From: CAZKMM01 sp964553915
Lineage (GTDB): Bacteria; RBG-13-61-14; DRUE01
DNA length: 14,570 nt
Direction: 5' to 3'
NCBI GenBank assembly: GCA_964553915.1
Contig: CAZKMM010000068.1
Location: forward strand, 1-14,570
Part shown: positions 6,870 to 14,120 of the stretch, one piece after another
Numbering within the stretch: position 1 is the stretch's first letter
Layout: the number at the start of each line of letters is the position of its first letter
The notes under the pieces: generated by a model
Databases searched by the model: none
What the model was told of the DNA's origin: nothing
Seen by the model: the letters and a program-made list of their open reading frames with translations, nothing else
Program-made: the position numbers and the translations under genes

Positions 6870-8204
6870 TTAAAGTCTTTCCGCAGACAGCTCGGCTAAG
6901 GGGCTTCTTTCTCCTTTTTCCAAAAGCAGGTACCCGAAAATTTTTTCTCCCCGCATTTTCTGAACCACATAGCTCAATCCATTGGAGCTGGAATCAAGAT
7001 AAGGATGGTCAATCTGATATGGGTCGCCGGTAAGCACAATTTTGGTTCCCTCTCCAGCCCGGGTGATGATGGTCTTTACCTCATGAGGGGTGAGATTTTG
7101 TGCCTCATCTATAATCATAAACTGTCGGGGAATGCTCCTGCCCCGAATATAAGTAAGAGGCTCCACCTGAATTATTCCCATATCTATCAGCTCTCGGTAA
7201 GGAGAAAAGCTTTTCTTGGTGGTTTTTCTGCCTGAGCGGGCTCTGGGGCTCGGGGTCTGGAAAATGAAGTCCAGATTATCAAAGATTGGTTGCATCCAGG
7301 GATGCATTTTTTCCTGAACATCTCCGGGCAGAAATCCCAGCTCTTTTCCCATCGGGAAAATCGGACGGGAAACCAAAAGCCTCTGATAGCGGTTTTCTTC
7401 CAATACCTGATGAAGTCCGCCTGCCAGACTGAGCAGGGTTTTTCCGGTGCCGGCTTTTCCTAAAAGGGCAACCAGTTGAATTTTCGGGTTTAGAAGAAGT
7501 TCAAAGCTCAGGTATTGCTCGGGATTTCTCGGATGAATTCCAAAACAACCATCTGAATAGTCTTTGAGAAGCAAAATTTTATTTTTATCTGCATCAAATC
7601 TTCCATAAGCGGTCTGGGTGGAATCAGGAGTGTTGAAAAGGAAAAGCTGATTGGCAAAGGCGCCCTCTGGAGCCGGGATTTCAACTTTTTCTAAAAACTG
7701 CTCCAGCTCCTGCCGGTCCAGTTCCAGCTTTCTCCATCCCCGGTCCATTTCTTCAATTTCAATCTTTCCTTCCAGCTCATAATCCACAGACTTCATTCCC
7801 AGAGCATCAGCTTTGAGCCGGAGATTTATATCCCGGGTGATAAAAACTGTGGGAATTTCCGGCTCAGAGCGATGAAGCCGATAAGCAGTGGCGAGAATCA
7901 GATTGTCTTCCTTTTTCCCTAAAAGGGAAGGAGGGAGCAGGCTTTCATCTGCGCTCAGGTCTATTTTTAATAATCCATCTTGATTGATTTTTACCCCCTG
8001 AGCTAAACTTCCCTGTTTGCGGAGCCCATCCAGATATCTTGCCACCTGCCGGGCATTTCTTCCCACCTCATCAATCTGGCGTTTAAATTTATCCAGCTCT
8101 TCTAAAACCACAATGGGAATGATGATGTTATTATCTTCAAAGCGAAAGATACAGTGAGGGTCATAAAGCAGGACATTGGTATCCAGAACAAAATTCTTTT
8201 TCAT
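6870..8204 (-). CDS. PIN domain-PhoH ATPase protein (YlaK/PhoH2-like)
   Basis: A two-domain protein of 444 residues: an N-terminal PIN ribonuclease fold and a C-terminal PhoH helicase-like ATPase, linked in the wider PhoH2 family to ATP-dependent RNA unwinding and cleavage. PIN acidic residues are visible as Asp8 (FVLDTNVLLYD), Glu35/Glu36 (VVLEELDKF), Asp100 (KKEDNLILATA) and Asp125 (FITRDINLRL). The ATPase has Walker A GKAGTGKT (249-256), RPIFPMGKELGFLPGD (280-295), Walker B IIDEAQNLTPHE (364-375) and LTGDPYQIDHPY. SD GGGAGGT lies a few bases before ATG 8204. It starts 18 bases downstream of the ceramidase-like gene and is probably the last gene of that unit. All core motifs are intact. The physiological target is unknown. 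Confidence 0.93.
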   Translation of the reverse strand: MKKNFVLDTNVLLYDPHCIFRFEDNNIIIPIVVLEELDKFKRQIDEVGRNARQVARYLDGLRKQGSLAQGVKINQDGLLKIDLSADESLLPPSLLGKKEDNLILATAYRLHRSEPEIPTVFITRDINLRLKADALGMKSVDYELEGKIEIEEMDRGWRKLELDRQELEQFLEKVEIPAPEGAFANQLFLFNTPDSTQTAYGRFDADKNKILLLKDYSDGCFGIHPRNPEQYLSFELLLNPKIQLVALLGKAGTGKTLLSLAGGLHQVLEENRYQRLLVSRPIFPMGKELGFLPGDVQEKMHPWMQPIFDNLDFIFQTPSPRARSGRKTTKKSFSPYRELIDMGIIQVEPLTYIRGRSIPRQFMIIDEAQNLTPHEVKTIITRAGEGTKIVLTGDPYQIDHPYLDSSSNGLSYVVQKMRGEKIFGYLLLEKGERSPLAELSAERL

Positions 8205-8222
8205 TCTTACCTCCCGGGAATT

Positions 8223-9461
8223 TTATTGGGAAAGAGAGCTTTCCAGTTCCAGATATACCTTTTCAAAATAAGGCTCAAAATCTCTGCCATATAAACTCAT
8301 ACAGGCTTCATAGCCACCTTTTTCATATTCTTCCGGAGTAAGTAAATATCCCTGCCAGTCATTGCCGTGGGCAAATACCAGAACCTTTTTGTCTGGATGC
8401 TGGGCTTTGAGATGAAGCCCGACTTCCACTGCCAGCTCGGCTGGTGAAGCATAAATTAAAATATCGTTGATTTCCAGAAGCATAAATTCAGCTTTTTCCC
8501 GGAGGAGCTTTTTTGAGCATTTTTTCATTGCCGGCTGTAAAATTCCCCAACATCCTTTTCTCACCTGAGCAGAAGGCATAGGAACATACCGGTCAATAAG
8601 TTTAAGATTTACCTGCTCGGTGGTTTGAATCCGGGGAATCAGCTCCCAGACCTTTTCTGCTATACCCTTACCAATCCGGTTCCTACAGAGAAGGGGTTTT
8701 TCCTGTAGCCCGCAGTTAGGAGCCTGGTCGCCTAAAGCGCCGTTAAAAAATAAGGCAACCGCAGGAGGGCTTTTTTCTTCTATTTCTCTTTCCAGCACCC
8801 CCACCCAGTCTCCGGAAATTTTCATATTGCGGTCGCTCAGGCAGGTGGGATGTGCGGTGTAGTTGATGAGATAAGCAATCGGGGTTTCAGAAAGGTCGGT
8901 GATTTTAATCACTCCTAAAGCTGGGTCCGTGGGTCCCTCTGGGTCTCTGCGGTTGATATTAAATCCCGGGGCTTTGCCAACAACAGAGCCGAGCCGGGCG
9001 GGTTTTAAATTTTCTTTTGCTTCTCGGATTGCCTTTGCCATTTGATTGACCAGAAATTCCCGATACCAGGGCTTGTATCCTCCTAAAACCGCTAATTCCA
9101 CAATAAAAATATCACTGTATCCGCCCGGACCAGAATGGGTATGAGTGGCTCCGAGAAGGATTCCATCCAGCCCTAAATCTTTAACTTTTTCCTCAACTTC
9201 TTTTTTCAGGTCAGCCAGGATGAGTAAAATGTCTGCGGAGACCAGAGCAATTTGGCTCTTACCATCATCCAGCACCAGAGCCCGGACATAAACCGGGTCT
9301 AAAATTCCTCTGGAGGGTTTTCCCAACCTTGCTCCGTATCCTGCTAAAGGCAGAGGTTTTTCTGGAGTGATACTTACCCTGCTCGCTCCTGCCTGAAAGC
9401 CCCGAAGCGAAAAAGCGAGAAAAAAAGCCAGTAAGCAGATAAGCGGAAGGAATTTTCTCAT
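8223..9461 (-). CDS. Exported short protein of the neutral ceramidase fold
   Basis: The 412 residues begin with a likely signal peptide (charged MRK, hydrophobic 4-18, AGA near 24-26), so it acts outside the cytoplasm. The fold is that of neutral/alkaline non-lysosomal ceramidases (amide hydrolases using zinc): GATHTHSGPGG (104-114), FNINRRDPEGP, NYTAHPTCLSD (200-210), SGDWVG, FFNGALGDQAPN (238-249) and GYLLTPEEYEKGGYEACMSLYG (371-392). Probable zinc ligands are His107/His109, His204, Glu342 and Tyr372, by comparison with the Pseudomonas enzyme. Full ceramidases have about 650-750 residues and a C-terminal domain; this lacks it. The usual catalytic Ser of GDxSPN is Ala247 here. Ceramide hydrolysis is therefore doubtful and another amide or ester may be the substrate. 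SD AAAGGAAAAG precedes ATG 9461. Confidence 0.85.
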   Translation of the reverse strand: MRKFLPLICLLAFFLAFSLRGFQAGASRVSITPEKPLPLAGYGARLGKPSRGILDPVYVRALVLDDGKSQIALVSADILLILADLKKEVEEKVKDLGLDGILLGATHTHSGPGGYSDIFIVELAVLGGYKPWYREFLVNQMAKAIREAKENLKPARLGSVVGKAPGFNINRRDPEGPTDPALGVIKITDLSETPIAYLINYTAHPTCLSDRNMKISGDWVGVLEREIEEKSPPAVALFFNGALGDQAPNCGLQEKPLLCRNRIGKGIAEKVWELIPRIQTTEQVNLKLIDRYVPMPSAQVRKGCWGILQPAMKKCSKKLLREKAEFMLLEINDILIYASPAELAVEVGLHLKAQHPDKKVLVFAHGNDWQGYLLTPEEYEKGGYEACMSLYGRDFEPYFEKVYLELESSLSQ

Positions 9462-9476
9462 TTATTTCTTTTCCTT

Positions 9477-10325
9477 TCAGGCTTGTTTGAGTACCAGGTC
9501 TCCTTCCTCAACTCCAAGATGGCGTGCTACTTCCTGACATTTTGCCTTTAAGATAAAAAAAGTATTAGGGCGGGTGCCTTCAAGGGTCTCATAATTTCCC
9601 TGTCCTTTGGCAATGACCAGCTCAGCGCTATCAAGAGCTTTTAAAAAGATGGGAGAAGCACTTTCTCTTACCACCCCGACAAAGTTATTGCCAGTATCAA
9701 TTACCTTGCAGATTTTATCCAAGCCAACAATTTTGGCATCTTCCATTATCGCATCATTTAAAATCGGACCTCCCCGCACCACTGCGATTACTGCCTTGCC
9801 CATTTTTCTTATCTGTTCAATCAGGAGTTTGTCAAAGGCAATCTCTCCAGCATTGTCCAGAATGTAAAGAATCCGCTTGCTCTCTTGAAGGGCGGATTTT
9901 AGCTGGTCAATTTCAAAAATTTTGAATCCTTCTCCCCGGGCTCGCTCTAAGGTGCCTTCAATATCTACCTGATGCTTGATGCCCAGGTCAATCACATTTC
10001 CCACCACGCTGATTCTTACCGCTTCTTCTAATGGGTCGGGGCTGGATTCTATTTCCACCCGGAGTTTGTCGGTCATTTCCAGGGCAAGGCGGTCATAATT
10101 TTGTCGGGCTTGAAGATAAGGGTCCTGAGCATTCATCAATTCATTTACCCGAAAGAGAACCAGCGAGGAGTTATAAGCCGGGGTTTGCTCCGGGTCAAGC
10201 TCAGGGAGCATTTTGGCTATTTCTTTTAAAACCGAGATTCTTTTGGCATCATCATCAGTTAAAAACATTAAGCTGGAGTGAGCCTGCTTTAAAAAACAGG
10301 GATAGCAAAGGCTGGCGGATTTCAT
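9477..10325 (-). CDS. DUF89/ARMT1-like metal-dependent phosphatase
   Basis: The 282 residues match the AF1104-like DUF89 group. Relatives dephosphorylate damaged or overflow sugar phosphates and related metabolites (the damage-control phosphatase idea). The N-terminus has a Cys pair, C7-x-x-C10 (SLCYPCFLKQA), typical of the prokaryotic subfamily. Other family marks are VGNVIDLG (108-115), the core metal motif ILDNAGEIAFD (155-165, Asp157 and Asn158), VRGGPILNDA (183-192, Asp191) and AKGQGNYETLEG (239-250). These support an intact active site. SD AAAGGAGGTA directly before ATG 10325 overlaps the TPR gene's stop; the gene ends 15 bases before the ceramidase-like gene. The exact substrate cannot be read from the sequence. 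Confidence 0.88.
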   Translation of the reverse strand: MKSASLCYPCFLKQAHSSLMFLTDDDAKRISVLKEIAKMLPELDPEQTPAYNSSLVLFRVNELMNAQDPYLQARQNYDRLALEMTDKLRVEIESSPDPLEEAVRISVVGNVIDLGIKHQVDIEGTLERARGEGFKIFEIDQLKSALQESKRILYILDNAGEIAFDKLLIEQIRKMGKAVIAVVRGGPILNDAIMEDAKIVGLDKICKVIDTGNNFVGVVRESASPIFLKALDSAELVIAKGQGNYETLEGTRPNTFFILKAKCQEVARHLGVEEGDLVLKQA

Positions 10326-10330
10326 TTTTT

Positions 10331-10340
10331 TACCTCCTTT
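10331..10340 (-). promoter_or_regulatory. Shine-Dalgarno of the DUF89 gene, overlapping the upstream stop
   Basis: On the minus strand TAAAAGGAGGTA runs from the TPR gene's stop codon into the SD of the next gene, so termination and re-initiation are likely coupled. Confidence 0.7.
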
Positions 10341-11155
10341 TACCGATTAGGAAAATCTTTTCCGGTCCATTGTTTCCATTGTTTTCTGGCAACTTCCTGC
10401 TCATATCGGTTTTCACTTGCCCATTCCGGGTCTGCATTTGGGTTATGGGTTAAGATGTATTCCAGATATTTCAGTGCCTCATCTTTTTTCTTTATTGACC
10501 ATAAAAGCCGGGCTAGATAGGTATAGCTGGCAAAATGGTTGGGCCATTTTTTTATATCTTCTTTCAGGTCTGCAATTCCATCTTGTTTGCTGGAGCCAAA
10601 CATCTTTGCCACAAAGTTCGGCACCCGCACTAATACTTCACTCCAGAATCGGTCCACCGAGCCCTGTTCAAAATTCGGATCCATTTTATCCACTTTTTCC
10701 ATATTATCGCAGAGGGTAGGGAACATCCAGAGGCTGTTGAGAATGCCTTTCATTTCTCCGGAGCTGGCAAGATTGGTGGTGTAGTAAAACAGAGCTTCCA
10801 CATTATCAGGATTGAGCTTCATTGCTTTTTCTCCTGCTTCCATTCCCTTTTCAAACCATTGAAGCCGGATTTGTCTTTCTTCTTTTTTCTTTTTTGGAAG
10901 CCGGTCTCCATAATGCCAGTAAAGGCTGGATAGTTTTGACCAGATGCGGTCATTTCCCGGGTCAAGTTGGCTTGCCTGCTCAAGAATCTCAATAGCTTTA
11001 AGCAGGGAAGGGCTGGAAAAATCCTTCAGAATTAAATCCACTGCCTTTTGATATAATGTCTCTGCTTGTCGGCTTTTATCTTCCTGCACGGTCTGGGCAG
11101 AGCTGGAAAGGATAAAGATTAGAAAAATTGCCCATAAAATCGGCAGTTTTTTCAT
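10340..11155 (-). CDS. Exported TPR-repeat protein (possibly TatT-like)
   Basis: 271 residues from ATG 11155. That start gives a classic export signal (MKKLPILWAIFLIFILSSSAQ) and has SD AAGGAG 7 bases upstream. The frame is open back to 11254, but the extra 33 residues would run through the likely promoter and into the end of the hydrogenase protease gene. The mature part is helical with tetratricopeptide-like units: AIEILEQASQLDPGN followed by a partner helix, EKAMKLNPDNVEALFYYTTNL in the middle, and DALKYLEYIL-like DEALKYLEYILTHNP near the end. The central VLVRVPNFVAKMFG stretch resembles TRAP-transporter T-component-like proteins, but no TRAP genes lie nearby. It probably acts as a periplasmic scaffold. 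First gene of the TPR-DUF89-ceramidase-PhoH unit. Confidence 0.75.
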   Translation of the reverse strand: MKKLPILWAIFLIFILSSSAQTVQEDKSRQAETLYQKAVDLILKDFSSPSLLKAIEILEQASQLDPGNDRIWSKLSSLYWHYGDRLPKKKKEERQIRLQWFEKGMEAGEKAMKLNPDNVEALFYYTTNLASSGEMKGILNSLWMFPTLCDNMEKVDKMDPNFEQGSVDRFWSEVLVRVPNFVAKMFGSSKQDGIADLKEDIKKWPNHFASYTYLARLLWSIKKKDEALKYLEYILTHNPNADPEWASENRYEQEVARKQWKQWTGKDFPNR

Positions 11156-11162
11156 TGCCCCG

Positions 11163-11168
11163 CTCCTT
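11163..11168 (-). promoter_or_regulatory. Shine-Dalgarno deciding the TPR protein start
   Basis: AAGGAG on the minus strand, 7 bases before ATG 11155. It supports this start over the longer open frame beginning at 11254. Confidence 0.75.
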
Positions 11169-11183
11169 GTTATTTCTTTATTT

Positions 11184-11210
11184 TTTATAACATTTAAGCC
11201 CAAAAAGCAA
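11184..11210 (-). promoter_or_regulatory. Possible promoter of the TPR-DUF89-ceramidase-PhoH unit
   Basis: Reading the minus strand, TTGCTT (11205-11210) and an extended -10 TGTTATAAA (11184-11192) are 15 bases apart, shorter than ideal. It lies in the 58-base gap after the hydrogenase protease gene. I see no terminator hairpin there, so read-through from the hydrogenase operon is also possible. Confidence 0.35.
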
Positions 11211-11213
11211 AGT

Positions 11214-11681
11214 TTAAGAGATAAGCTGGGAGAGTTTTTCTTTAATTTGCTCAACCAGAGATGGGAATTTTTCAGAGAGCTGAGGGGTAAATTCCTCCTG
11301 AATGGTTAAATTATCCAGAACCTCAACTCCCAAGATGGTGATTTTTTCTGGCATTTTAATCCCGATTCTTTTTGCCAGCTCTATTGTGGTTTTAAAGTCT
11401 GCATCGTGAGGGGAGCGAAGCCGTAGGTTTGAAGGCAGGTCTTCTGGAGAATATTCAATAATGGTTCCAACAGGATATTTGCCGGTAATCACAGAATCAA
11501 TGATAATAAGTTGATTATAGCCCTGAACCAGCTCAATTAGGTTCAAGCCGGCTTTTTCGCTGGTTTTAAATTCCATCTCGGGCTGGTTAATTTCTTCTGC
11601 CAGTTTTTCAACCAGCTTCAGACCAATCGCATCATCGCTGAGCAGGGAATTGCCCAGCCCGAGAATCAGGGTTTTGTTCAT
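11214..11681 (-). CDS. [NiFe] hydrogenase maturation endopeptidase (HycI/HybD family)
   Basis: A 155-residue cytoplasmic protease that removes the C-terminal tail of the hydrogenase large subunit once nickel has been inserted. The start ILGLGNSLLSDDAIGLKLVE is the family hallmark. Probable nickel-sensing residues are Asp16 (SDDAIG), Asp62 (IIIDSVITG) and His92 (RSPHDADF), at nearly the same positions as the E16, D62 and H93 set known in E. coli HybD. The substrate is almost surely the large subunit encoded directly upstream: ATG 11681 overlaps that gene's stop by one base. The match of DPCLSCATH plus tail with an adjacent protease supports this. No hypABCDEF genes are seen in the window, so the rest of maturation must be encoded elsewhere. 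Confidence 0.93.
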   Translation of the reverse strand: MNKTLILGLGNSLLSDDAIGLKLVEKLAEEINQPEMEFKTSEKAGLNLIELVQGYNQLIIIDSVITGKYPVGTIIEYSPEDLPSNLRLRSPHDADFKTTIELAKRIGIKMPEKITILGVEVLDNLTIQEEFTPQLSEKFPSLVEQIKEKLSQLIS

Positions 11682-13147
11682 TAATCAGACCGGATAGTCT
11701 CTAAGATATTGCCATTCTTATCCCGGAGGTTGATAATTAAAGGAATTCTGCCCGGAATAGAATGGGTGGCACAGGAAAGACACGGGTCGTAAGCCCGGAA
11801 CGCCATCTCCACCATATTTAAAATACCCTCGCTTACTTTGGTGCCTTTTTTAATCAGTCCCTGCGCCGCCTTTTTAATGGAAAGAGAAATCGGAGCATTG
11901 TTATTGGTGGTGCCCACAATCAGGTTAACCTTCTGGACCATCCCGTTCTCATCAGTGATGTAATGATGGGTGAGGGTTCCTCTGGGAGCCTCAACAATTC
12001 CCACTCCTTCCTTGGGAGTTTCGGTTGGGATTTTGTGCACCTCTTTGCTGGTGATTTCCGGGTCTCGTGCCAGCTCTACCCATCTTTCCGCAGCATATAA
12101 TAGCTCAATCAGTCTTGCCCAGTGAGTAGCTAAAGTGGCTTTAACTGGCTTGCCACCAAGGGTTTTATAAAACTCCTCATAAGCCTCCTGAGCCTTGGGA
12201 GTTGCCATTCCATCTGCTGCATTCAAGCGGGAAAGGGGAGTTGCCCAGTAAATCCCGCTCTCCTGACCCTCAACAAATCCCTTCCAGCCAATCTTCTTCA
12301 AAAATGGATACTTCAAATAACTGAAAGGCTCTATATGTTCCGCAACATAGTCCAGATATTCCTCCGGACTGTATTTACAAAGCTCCTTTCCGTTGGTATC
12401 CACCACCCGAACCTTGCCGTCATAAAAATTAACTTTATTGTTCTCATCCACTAAGCCCATATTGTGGATATTCAGGCTATACATATCACTTTTGATTAAG
12501 TCCACATATTCAGAATTTTCTAAAACCACCTTCCGAAATAAATCCAGACCAAGAAGACCAAATTCTACCGCGGAAATTCCCATTTTTTCTATTTCTGCCC
12601 GCTCATCCTCGGTGAGGGCTTTGCTCATTCCTCCGGGAATAGCACAGACTGGATGGGTGGCTTTTCCGCCGATAATCTCCTGAACCTTCTGAGCATTGGA
12701 GCGCTGTTTAATTACCTCTCCGCCGGTTTCCAGCCCTACCTTTGCCACCACTCCGAGAATGTTCCTTTCTGCCACAGGAGCCTGAGGACCAACCACAAAA
12801 TCCGCAGCCGCCAGGGCATAAAAGTGAGCAATATGGCTATGAACATAATGAGCCATATACATAAGCTCTCTGAGTTTTTTGGCAGGAGAAGGCGGGTCAA
12901 CTTTATAAACCGCGTCTACCGCCTTGGCACTGGCAAGGTGGTGAGCCTCGGGGCAGACTCCACAGATTCTCGGAACAATCCGGGGAAGCTCCTCCACCGG
13001 TCTTCCCTGACAGAACTTCTCAAAGCCCCGAAGCTGAGGCACCTGAAAATAAGCATTGATAACATTGCCCTCATCATCCGTGAAGATTTCAATTTTTCCG
13101 TGTCCCTCAAGTCTGGTAATTGGGTCAATGGTATATCTCTTTCCCAT
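11681..13147 (-). CDS. Group 3 [NiFe] hydrogenase large subunit (MvhA-like)
   Basis: Carries the Ni-Fe centre that splits or forms H2. The 488-residue precursor starts YTIDPITRLEGHGKIEIF. The N-terminal L1 motif is RICGVCPEAHH (60-70; Cys62 and Cys65) and the C-terminal L2 motif is DPCLSCATH (454-462; Cys456 and Cys459), giving all four Ni-Fe ligands. After His462 lie 26 residues (SIPGRIPL... to D488), the tail that the adjacent endopeptidase should cut off. The CATH form of L2 and the small-subunit type point to cytoplasmic group 3, closest to the F420-non-reducing Mvh type; the subgroup cannot be fixed without a tree. No signal peptide is encoded. Start ATG 13147 has a perfect SD overlapping the small-subunit stop. 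Confidence 0.96.
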   Translation of the reverse strand: MGKRYTIDPITRLEGHGKIEIFTDDEGNVINAYFQVPQLRGFEKFCQGRPVEELPRIVPRICGVCPEAHHLASAKAVDAVYKVDPPSPAKKLRELMYMAHYVHSHIAHFYALAAADFVVGPQAPVAERNILGVVAKVGLETGGEVIKQRSNAQKVQEIIGGKATHPVCAIPGGMSKALTEDERAEIEKMGISAVEFGLLGLDLFRKVVLENSEYVDLIKSDMYSLNIHNMGLVDENNKVNFYDGKVRVVDTNGKELCKYSPEEYLDYVAEHIEPFSYLKYPFLKKIGWKGFVEGQESGIYWATPLSRLNAADGMATPKAQEAYEEFYKTLGGKPVKATLATHWARLIELLYAAERWVELARDPEITSKEVHKIPTETPKEGVGIVEAPRGTLTHHYITDENGMVQKVNLIVGTTNNNAPISLSIKKAAQGLIKKGTKVSEGILNMVEMAFRAYDPCLSCATHSIPGRIPLIINLRDKNGNILETIRSD

Positions 13148-13151
13148 TTTT

Positions 13152-13160
13152 AACCTCCTT
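13152..13160 (-). promoter_or_regulatory. Shine-Dalgarno of the large subunit, overlapping the small-subunit stop
   Basis: On the minus strand TAAGGAGGTTA combines the small-subunit stop (TAA) with a near-perfect anti-16S match, 4-6 bases from ATG 13147. The same design (TAAGGAGG over the preceding stop) recurs at 14116-14123. This suggests coupled translation of subunits needed in equal amounts. Confidence 0.8.
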
Positions 13161-14109
13161 AGGTTCTAACTCTCTGGCGAGGAAGCCCGAAGCGGTAGAA
13201 ATAACCAGCCGGGTCAAGAATCTGGTCAATGATTTTCTGGATTTCTTCCGGGTCATTGGAGTCAATAATAGAAGCGATCGCGCTCAAAGCGCTGGCTCCC
13301 TGGTCAATTGCTTCTGGAAGCGGTCCGTAGCATCCCCGACAGGGCATATTAACATTGATGCACCGGGCACCACATCCGCCCCTGGTGGCAGGACCCAGGC
13401 AGACCAGTCCCTGCTCTAAAAGGCAGGTTTTTCCATCATCCTGGAAAAATTGGGGACGCTTGAATTCTTTAATTTTCTTTTCTTTTCTCTCTCTGGGGCA
13501 TTCCTCACAAAGGGCTTTATCTTTGGCGCCCACCACGGAACCTTTAGGAGGGAGCTTGCCGGAGACAATCACATCAATTACCTCTGCTACTCGCTCATAA
13601 TGGGGAGGACAGCCGGGGAGATAATAATCCACTTCCACCACTTCATCCAATCTTTTAACTTTGTCATAAAGCACAGGCAGGCTGAGCACTCCCTCTGGAA
13701 CCTTGGTTCTGGTTTGAGGCTCCACTCCCCGGGGATTATCATTGCTGGGAGCTAAATGATAAACATATTCAAATAAGGTTTCCCGGTCCGTGAAGTTAAT
13801 CAAACTGGGAATTCCCCCGAGCCAGGCACAGGAGCCATAAGCTACCAGAATCTTGGATTTTTCCCGAAGAATTTGAGCAATATGCTCCTGCTCAGAATTA
13901 TGCACCGCGCCATTATAAAATCCCACATCAATTTCTCCGGGCTTGAGTGCTTCCAGGTCTTTATTTTTTCCGTCAACAGCAATTGGCCAGTAAAGAATGT
14001 CCGCTACCTTTGCCACATCCAGAATCTTGGCATCAATATCCAAAAGGCTGACATCACATCCTCCGCAACAATCAGCCCAGTATTTGGCAATTTTTAATTT
14101 TTTCGCCAT
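13159..14109 (-). CDS. Group 3 [NiFe] hydrogenase small subunit (MvhG-like)
   Basis: The electron-transfer subunit, 316 residues, with no Tat signal, so cytoplasmic. Proximal [4Fe-4S] ligands are Cys15 and Cys18 (WADCCGGCDVSLLD), Cys94 (VAYGSCAWLGGIPSL) and Cys167 (YYLPGCPPHYERV). Eight more cysteines follow: C201 and C204 (CEECP), C229, C237, C246, C250, C257 and C260 (MPCRGCYGP). These are enough for two further [4Fe-4S] clusters, as in Mvh-type small subunits. The length and C-terminal cluster region favour the F420-non-reducing (Mvh) type over the shorter group 3b form. The start ATG 14109 has SD AAGGAGG, which overlaps the stop of the receiver-domain gene upstream. Partners are the large subunit downstream and probably the protein encoded upstream. 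Confidence 0.94.
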   Translation of the reverse strand: MAKKLKIAKYWADCCGGCDVSLLDIDAKILDVAKVADILYWPIAVDGKNKDLEALKPGEIDVGFYNGAVHNSEQEHIAQILREKSKILVAYGSCAWLGGIPSLINFTDRETLFEYVYHLAPSNDNPRGVEPQTRTKVPEGVLSLPVLYDKVKRLDEVVEVDYYLPGCPPHYERVAEVIDVIVSGKLPPKGSVVGAKDKALCEECPRERKEKKIKEFKRPQFFQDDGKTCLLEQGLVCLGPATRGGCGARCINVNMPCRGCYGPLPEAIDQGASALSAIASIIDSNDPEEIQKIIDQILDPAGYFYRFGLPRQRVRT

Positions 14110-14120
14110 CTTTTGCCTCC

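Noticed and set aside
6851..6886. Possible hairpin terminator (GCGGA...TCCGC) at the convergent junction
   Set aside because: Only a 5-bp stem with a loop of more than 20 bases and no U-tract; too weak to call.
11156..11254. Longer start for the TPR protein at 11254
   Set aside because: It places the export signal 33 residues inside the protein and overlaps the hydrogenase protease gene; ATG 11155 has an SD and a proper signal peptide.
12438..13153. Long plus-strand frames antisense to the hydrogenase large subunit
   Set aside because: The minus strand encodes an unmistakable large subunit over the whole stretch, and the antisense products show no family features.
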